From Acrocarpospora phusangensis (GTDB taxonomy: Bacteria > Actinomycetota > Actinomycetes > Streptosporangiales > Streptosporangiaceae): a stretch of DNA of 39,131 nt. Position numbers and translations under genes: made by a program. Shown here piece by piece: positions 34,538-39,131 of this stretch. Position 1 is the stretch's first letter. Each line of letters starts with the position of its first letter. The stretch is taken from positions 1-39,131 of the forward strand of contig NZ_BOOA01000076.1 of assembly GCF_016862995.1 (NCBI RefSeq), read 5' to 3'. The notes under the pieces were generated by a model. The model searched no databases, had not been told where the DNA came from, and saw nothing but the letters and a program-made list of their open reading frames with translations.

Positions 34538-36082
34538 ATGGCGGACATATTCGACTCATACGCCCTGGCCGATGCATGGGACGAGATGTTCGAGCGGCCG
34601 GGCGTGCCCCGGGCGCCCTACCAGGGACTGTTCGCGGCCCTGCAGCCGCTCGGCGCCGAGGAACTACGGTTCCGGGCCGACCAATTGGCGCGCGTGTTCA
34701 CCGACCGCGGCGTCACCTTCGACTACGCCGGTGAGGAACGCCCGTTCCCGCTCGACCTGATCCCGCGCGTCATCGACGCCGCCGAGTGGGATCTCATCGC
34801 CCGCGCCGTACGCCAGCGGGTGCGCACCCTGGAGGCCTTCCTGGCCGACGTGTACGGCGCCCGCCAGGTCTTCCACGACGGGGTGGTGCCGTGGCGGCTG
34901 CTCCAGTCCTCCCCGCACTTCCACCGCACCGCCGACGGGATCCGGCCGGCCAACGGCGTACGGGTGCACATCGCCGGGATCGACATCATCCGGGATGAGG
35001 CGGGCGACTTCCGGGTGCTGGAGGACAACGTCCGTACCCCCTCCGGGGTGAGTTACGTGCTGGAGAACCGGCTGGCCATGATGCGGACGCTGCCCGCCCT
35101 GTTCGCGGGGCCGGGACGGGACGGCGTCGGAGCCGAGCAGCGGGTGCGGCCGGTGGACGAGTACCCGCCGCGCCTGCTGGCGGCCCTCCGCAAGGCCGCC
35201 CCGGCCAGCGTGACCGACCCGACCGTGGTGGTGCTCACCCCGGGCGTCTACAACGCGGCCTACTTCGAGCACGCGCTGCTGGCCCGCCTGATGGGCGTCG
35301 AGCTGGTCGAGGGCCGCGACCTGATCTGCGAGAACAACCGCGTCTACATGATCACCACGCACGGCAAGCGCCCGGTGCACGTGATCTACCGGCGGGTGGA
35401 CGACGACTACCTCGACCCGCTGCACTTCCGGGCCGACTCCACGCTCGGCTGCCCGGGAGTGCTCAACGCGGCCAGGGCCGGCACGGTCACGATCGCCAAC
35501 GCGGTCGGCAACGGCGTCGCCGACGACAAGCTGCTCTACACGTACGTGCCCGACCTGATGAAGTACTACCTGGGCGAGGAGCCGCTGATCGGCAACGTGG
35601 AGTCGCACCGGCTGGCCGACGCCGACACGCTCGAATGGGCGCTCGACCACCTGGACACGCTCGTGCTGAAGCCCGTGGACGGCGCGGGCGGCAAGGGCAT
35701 CGTGATCGGGCCGCGCGCCGACGAGCGGACCCTGGCCACGCTGGCCGAGGCCGTACGGGCCGATCCGCGGGGGTGGATCGCGCAGCGGCCGGTGGCGCTG
35801 TCCACCTCGCCGGCGCTCATCGGGGACCTGCCCCGGCCCCGCCACATCGACCTGCGGCCGTTCGCGGTCAACGACGGCGACGACGTCTGGCTGCTGCCCG
35901 GGGGGCTCACCCGGGTGGCGCTCCCGGAAGGAGAACTGGTGGTCAACTCCAGCCAGGGCGGCGGCTCCAAGGACACCTGGGTGCTGTCCGAGCCCGGCCC
36001 GCGCGCCGCCGCGCCGGAACCCGCGCCCGCCCAGGTGCACTGGGAACCCACCAGGAACGCGGCCTGGGACGGCCAGCAGTGA
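34538..36082 (+). CDS. Circularly permuted ATP-grasp protein (DUF404/DUF407 type)
   Basis: This 514-aa protein is the lead gene of a conserved actinobacterial triad. Family landmarks are YQGLFAALQPLGAEEL, ITFDY-like VTFDYAGEERPFPLDL, the ADVYGARQV segment, AGIDIIRDEAGDFRVLEDN, RTPSGVSYVLENR, and the permuted nucleotide-binding part LVLKPVDGAGGKGIVIG with SSQGGGSKDTWVL near the end. ATP-grasp enzymes activate a carboxylate as acyl-phosphate and ligate an amine, so a peptide- or amide-forming role has been proposed for the triad; the substrate is unknown. The stop overlaps the next start (GTGA). Confidence 0.92.
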   Translation: MADIFDSYALADAWDEMFERPGVPRAPYQGLFAALQPLGAEELRFRADQLARVFTDRGVTFDYAGEERPFPLDLIPRVIDAAEWDLIARAVRQRVRTLEAFLADVYGARQVFHDGVVPWRLLQSSPHFHRTADGIRPANGVRVHIAGIDIIRDEAGDFRVLEDNVRTPSGVSYVLENRLAMMRTLPALFAGPGRDGVGAEQRVRPVDEYPPRLLAALRKAAPASVTDPTVVVLTPGVYNAAYFEHALLARLMGVELVEGRDLICENNRVYMITTHGKRPVHVIYRRVDDDYLDPLHFRADSTLGCPGVLNAARAGTVTIANAVGNGVADDKLLYTYVPDLMKYYLGEEPLIGNVESHRLADADTLEWALDHLDTLVLKPVDGAGGKGIVIGPRADERTLATLAEAVRADPRGWIAQRPVALSTSPALIGDLPRPRHIDLRPFAVNDGDDVWLLPGGLTRVALPEGELVVNSSQGGGSKDTWVLSEPGPRAAAPEPAPAQVHWEPTRNAAWDGQQ

Positions 36083-37005
36083 CCCGCGAGCTGCTCAGCC
36101 GGATCGCCGAGACCCTCTACTGGATCGGCAGGTACGTCGAGCGGTCCGACGACATCGCCCGCCTGCTGGACGTCTCCCTGCACCGGGCCCTGGTCGGCCA
36201 GGAGGACTGGGCCACCGTGTTCGCCACCCTCGGCCACGTGGGCACCGAGTCGCCCACCACCGAGACCATGGTGCAGCGCCTGGCGTACGACTCCGACACC
36301 CCGGGGTCGATCGCCGGATGCGTACGGGCGGCCAGGGAGAACGCCCGGGGCGTGCGGGAGATCGTCTCCAGCGAGGTGTGGGAGTGCCTCAACGTCACCT
36401 GGAACCAGCTCCCGCTCCGCCAGGTCGGCGCGGAGCGGCTGGGCCCGCACGGCTACCTCCGGTACGTGCGGGAGCGGGCCGCCCTCTTCTTCGGCCTGGC
36501 CGACGCCACCATGAGCCGCGACGACGGCTGGCGCTTCATCGTGCTGGGCCGCAGCCTGGAGCGGGTGGACATGGTCGCCCGGCTGCTGACCGTGCACCAC
36601 GAGCCCAGCCACTCCTGGAACTGGCGGCTGCTGCTGGAGGCCTGCGGCGCGGACGAGTCGTTCACCAGGACCCACCGCGGCGACGCCCGCCGGGTGCTGG
36701 AGTTCCTGCTGCTGGACCGGCTGTTCCCGCGCTCGGTCATGCACGCGCTGGCCACCGCCGAGCAGTGCCTGGCCGAGCTGACCCCCGACCACGACCGGGC
36801 CGGCATGTCGGACGCGGCCCGCGCCGCCATCGGCCGGGTCCGGATGAGCCTGGAGTACGCCGACGTGGCCGACCTGGACGACCAGCTGCCGGAGCTGCTC
36901 ACGGCCCTGCAGGCGGTCTGCGTGATCGCCTCCGAGGCCATCACCGACCGGTTCTTCCAGCACGTGGCGTGGGGAGGGTCGGCGTGGCAGACGGCTGGCG
37001 TGTGA
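36079..37005 (+). CDS. Alpha-E domain protein (DUF403)
   Basis: This 308-aa all-alpha protein opens with LLSRIAETLYWIGRYVERSD DIARLLDV, the diagnostic alpha-E signature. Later segments such as ARENARGVREIVSSEVWECLN and LGRSLERVDMVARLL match the family. It has no known catalytic residues. It is almost always encoded between the ATP-grasp and transglutaminase-like genes and is thought to form a complex with them. The GTG at 36079 overlaps the upstream stop by 4 nt, so translation is coupled. Confidence 0.92.
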   Translation: MTRELLSRIAETLYWIGRYVERSDDIARLLDVSLHRALVGQEDWATVFATLGHVGTESPTTETMVQRLAYDSDTPGSIAGCVRAARENARGVREIVSSEVWECLNVTWNQLPLRQVGAERLGPHGYLRYVRERAALFFGLADATMSRDDGWRFIVLGRSLERVDMVARLLTVHHEPSHSWNWRLLLEACGADESFTRTHRGDARRVLEFLLLDRLFPRSVMHALATAEQCLAELTPDHDRAGMSDAARAAIGRVRMSLEYADVADLDDQLPELLTALQAVCVIASEAITDRFFQHVAWGGSAWQTAGV

Positions 37006-37817
37006 GGATCAGGCACCTGACCCTGCTGGAGTACGAGGGCGACGCGCAGTCGTCGTACAACGAGGTCAGGATGACGCCGCTGGACGACCGCGGGCAGACC
37101 ACGCTGGACCAGCGGCTGGTGGTGCGGCCGGCCACGCCGGTCTGGACGTACCGGGACTACTGGGGCACCCAGGTGAGCGTCTTCGACGTGCCGAAGGCGC
37201 ACCGGACGCTGTCCATCGAGGCCATCAGCCGGGTGGAGACGTCGGGGCCGCGCCCGCTGGGCAAGCCGCTCGGCTGGGCGGCGCTGCGGGAGGTGGACGG
37301 GCCGATCGCCGAGTACCTGCGGCCGACCGAGCGGACCACGATCGCCCCCGAGGTGGCGACCGCCCAGGTGCACGGACGGGACCCGCACGAGGCGGCCGAG
37401 GCGATCGCCTGGGCGGTGCACGAGCGGGTGTCCTATGTGCCGGGTTCCACGGGCGTGCTGACCAGCGCGCAGGAGGCCTGGGACCTGCGGGAGGGCGTCT
37501 GCCAGGACATGGCCCACCTCACCGTGGCCCTGCTCCGCGCGGCCGGTCTGCCGGCCCGGTACGTCTCCGGCTACCTCCATCCGCACCGGAACGCGGCCGT
37601 CGGTGAGGCGGTGGCGGGACAGAGCCACGCCTGGGTGGAGTACTGGGCGGGGGACTGGGTCGCGCTCGACCCAACAAATCGGTCAAAAGTGGGCGAATCA
37701 CACGTGGTGGTAGCGCGCGGGAGAGATTACGCTGACGTACCCCCTTTGAAAGGTATTTACCAAGGACCACCTGCGGGAAGACAAGTAGTGAAGGTCGAAG
37801 TGACCAGGCTGGCGTGA
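36984..37817 (+). CDS. Transglutaminase-like cysteine peptidase
   Basis: This 277-aa protein has an N-terminal beta-sandwich (VRIRHLTLLEYEGDAQSSYN) and a transglutaminase-like core with the triad Cys173 (EGVCQDMAH), His215 (QSHAWVEY) and Asp229 (ALDPTN). It could cleave or transfer peptide bonds made by the ATP-grasp partner. Start choice: GTG 36984 has GGGAGGG 6-7 nt upstream and overlaps the alpha-E gene by 22 nt; GTG 37002, which overlaps the stop by 4 nt and gives the more typical family N-terminus VRIRH, has no such site. Translation is coupled either way. A small ORF follows after 52 nt. Confidence 0.9.
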   Translation: MADGWRVRIRHLTLLEYEGDAQSSYNEVRMTPLDDRGQTTLDQRLVVRPATPVWTYRDYWGTQVSVFDVPKAHRTLSIEAISRVETSGPRPLGKPLGWAALREVDGPIAEYLRPTERTTIAPEVATAQVHGRDPHEAAEAIAWAVHERVSYVPGSTGVLTSAQEAWDLREGVCQDMAHLTVALLRAAGLPARYVSGYLHPHRNAAVGEAVAGQSHAWVEYWAGDWVALDPTNRSKVGESHVVVARGRDYADVPPLKGIYQGPPAGRQVVKVEVTRLA

Positions 37818-37855
37818 TCTTGGCGTCAAAGTGGGAAGGCTGAGACCAAACGATG

Positions 37856-37869
37856 AGAGGAGCGCCTCT
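37856..37869 (+). promoter_or_regulatory. Hairpin sequestering the small-ORF ribosome-binding site
   Basis: AGAGG (37856-37860) pairs with CCTCT (37865-37869) around an AGCG loop, and the GTG start begins at the very next base. The only Shine-Dalgarno candidate is the paired AGAGG, so folding could limit initiation. Confidence 0.4.
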
Positions 37870-37965
37870 GTGAAAAGGGTCCAGATCGTTCAGCGGCCTC
37901 GGCCTCCACGCCGTCCCGTCCCCATCGACCTGCGCACCCCGTCCGGACGGATACTTCCGTTCTAA
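37870..37965 (+). CDS. 31-aa Pro/Arg-rich small ORF
   Basis: GTG start, 31 codons, TAA stop. The peptide is very basic and proline-rich (VQIVQRPRPPRRPVPIDLRT) and ends GRILPF. A GAGAGGAG site lies ~9 nt upstream. It sits 52 nt after the transglutaminase-like gene on the same strand, close enough to belong to that operon. I do not recognise it. The short length makes chance possible, but position, start signal and intact C-terminal PIDLRTPSGRILPF argue for a real peptide. Confidence 0.4.
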   Translation: MKRVQIVQRPRPPRRPVPIDLRTPSGRILPF

Positions 37966-37993
37966 GTGCCTTAGCCTCTGTTCGAAACCCGTT

Positions 37994-39097
37994 TCACGAG
38001 TCGTCTTCACCGCCCCGCGCGAGCGCGTAGCACCGGTCGAAACCCTCCAGCACGGCCGGCCACGAGCAGCGCACCGGCGCGGTCTCCCGGTTGTGCTCCG
38101 CGATCGAGGTGCGCAGCCGCGCATCCCTGGCCAGCCTGGCCACCGAGCCGACCAGCTCATCGAAACTGCCGCCGAGCAATCCCTCCTTGCCCGGCCGGAC
38201 GAAATCGGCGACCCCGCTCTGGGCCCGGGCCACCACCGGCACGCCCGCCGCCCGGGCCTCCAGCGCGGCCAGCCCGAACGACTCCCGCGGCGCCGGCGCC
38301 ACGAAGACGTCCGCCCCGGCCAGCAGCTCACGGATCTGCTCGCGGGTGTAGCGGCCCGGCATGCGCACCCAGTCCATCCGATGCGCCCTCAGGTACCGCT
38401 CCATCGACGCGCGGGCCGGGCCGTCGCCCACGATGGTGGCGCGCATCGCCACCTCGGCGGGCACCCGCGCCCGCGCCGCCGCCAGCAGCTTCAGCAACCG
38501 GACCGGCTGCTTGCGCGGGGCCAGCCTCCCCACCGCCACGACGTGCACGGGATCGCCGGACGGCATCGGGCCCGCGGGGCCCCAGCCGGTCAGGTCCAGG
38601 CCGTTGGAGACCACCCGGACCGGCACCCGGGGGCCCGCCACCTGCCGGATCGGGCGGGCGGCCGCCTCGCTCACTGCCGTCGCCACCAGACCCCAGCGAT
38701 GCCACTCCGACAGCGCCCGCAGCGCGCGGTAGACGTTCTTGGTGACGGGATCCCACATGCTGTGCACGGTGACCACCGCCGGCAGCCCGGCCCGGTGCGC
38801 GGCCCGCACCCCCATCCAGGCGAACGGCGAGACCGCCCCGGTGTGCACGTGCACCACATCCGGCCGGTACGACGTCATCAGGCGGATCAGATGGCCGGTC
38901 CCGCGCGGGTGGACGGGCAGGTCGAACGGCATCCGGGCGACCAGCCTGCGCACTCCGGGCAGCCGCTCCCCCGGCGTCGCCGTGGCCACCTCCACCTCGT
39001 GCCCCGCCTCACGCTGGTTCCTGATGAGGTCCGCCACCTGAACCTCGATCCCGCCCAGCCGGGGAAGGTAACAGTCACTCACGTGAAGGATCCGCAC
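37994..39097 (-). CDS. GT4-family glycosyltransferase (GT-B fold)
   Basis: This 367-aa protein transfers a sugar from a nucleotide donor. The N-domain shows VSDCYLPRLGGIEVQVADLI (acceptor side, Gly-rich loop) and PDVVHVHTGAVSPF. The C-domain has AVGRLAPRKQPVRLLKLL and the donor-binding E-x7-E region APRESFGLAALEARAAGVPVV, followed by GVADFVRPGKEG. Such enzymes build lipid-linked glycans, phosphatidylinositol mannosides or capsular sugars; the acceptor is not predictable. The start may be GTG 39097 (VRILHVSD, the family norm) or ATG 39121, which lies 10 nt from the window end. No ribosome-binding site is evident for either. It is not linked to the triad on the other strand. Confidence 0.9.
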   Translation of the reverse strand: MRILHVSDCYLPRLGGIEVQVADLIRNQREAGHEVEVATATPGERLPGVRRLVARMPFDLPVHPRGTGHLIRLMTSYRPDVVHVHTGAVSPFAWMGVRAAHRAGLPAVVTVHSMWDPVTKNVYRALRALSEWHRWGLVATAVSEAAARPIRQVAGPRVPVRVVSNGLDLTGWGPAGPMPSGDPVHVVAVGRLAPRKQPVRLLKLLAAARARVPAEVAMRATIVGDGPARASMERYLRAHRMDWVRMPGRYTREQIRELLAGADVFVAPAPRESFGLAALEARAAGVPVVARAQSGVADFVRPGKEGLLGGSFDELVGSVARLARDARLRTSIAEHNRETAPVRCSWPAVLEGFDRCYALARGGEDDS

Positions 39098-39131
39098 CGA
39101 CCAAGCCTGACACAGTTTCATGGCGGTGCTT

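Overview
The window is very GC-rich, with strong GC bias at third codon positions, frequent GTG starts and many genes that lack a Shine-Dalgarno site but have a -10 box 6-8 nt before the start codon. With PadR- and MerR-type regulators, a cellulase with a CBM2 module, an actinobacterial-type DapD and a CHAT-STAND protein, this points to a filamentous actinomycete, most likely of the Streptosporangiaceae type (Nonomuraea or Streptosporangium relatives). That placement is inference. No tRNA, rRNA, CRISPR array or transposase was found.

Layout. 1-1160: 3' end of an FG-GAP repeat protein and a VanX-type D-Ala-D-Ala dipeptidase closed by a perfect 17-bp stem. 1430-6202: a PadR regulator coupled to a membrane protein, then a very large STAND ATPase regulator with an in-frame minisatellite. 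6323-8927 (minus): a small unnamed basic protein and a DrrA/DrrB ABC exporter. 9037-12162: a flavin disulfide-reductase homologue without the catalytic His, and an Asp-box (sialidase-like) protein. 12471-14022: dapD, whose last codons and terminator are repeated in tandem, followed by a 296-nt fold-back element. 14030-17871: a MerR/GyrI-like regulator, a small membrane protein, a cation-efflux transporter behind a palindromic promoter, and a GH6 cellulase under a CebR-like operator. 18069-20538: dapA, mdh and a DUF998-like membrane protein whose reading frame runs antisense through mdh. 20686-25821: a GH13 enzyme, a cold-shock protein, and an APH-type kinase coupled to an HTH-TPR regulator with a small divergent protein.

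26104-32303 is the most unusual part. A cysteinyl-tRNA synthetase paralogue with degenerate HIGH and KMSKS motifs converges on a 1463-aa CHAT protease-STAND NTPase-TPR protein. That protein is preceded at 7 nt by a 127-aa single-TM protein resembling the small constant components (EACC1-like) of NTP-dependent bacterial conflict systems. This pair is the best candidate for an undescribed defence or programmed-death module. An inverted repeat lies in the promoter region it shares with a divergent nucleoside hydrolase.

32405-37817: the nucleoside hydrolase, a secreted beta-propeller protein, and a tightly overlapping triad of circularly permuted ATP-grasp, alpha-E and transglutaminase-like proteins. 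The triad is followed by a 31-aa Pro/Arg-rich small ORF whose ribosome-binding site lies in a hairpin. The window ends with a GT4 glycosyltransferase on the minus strand.
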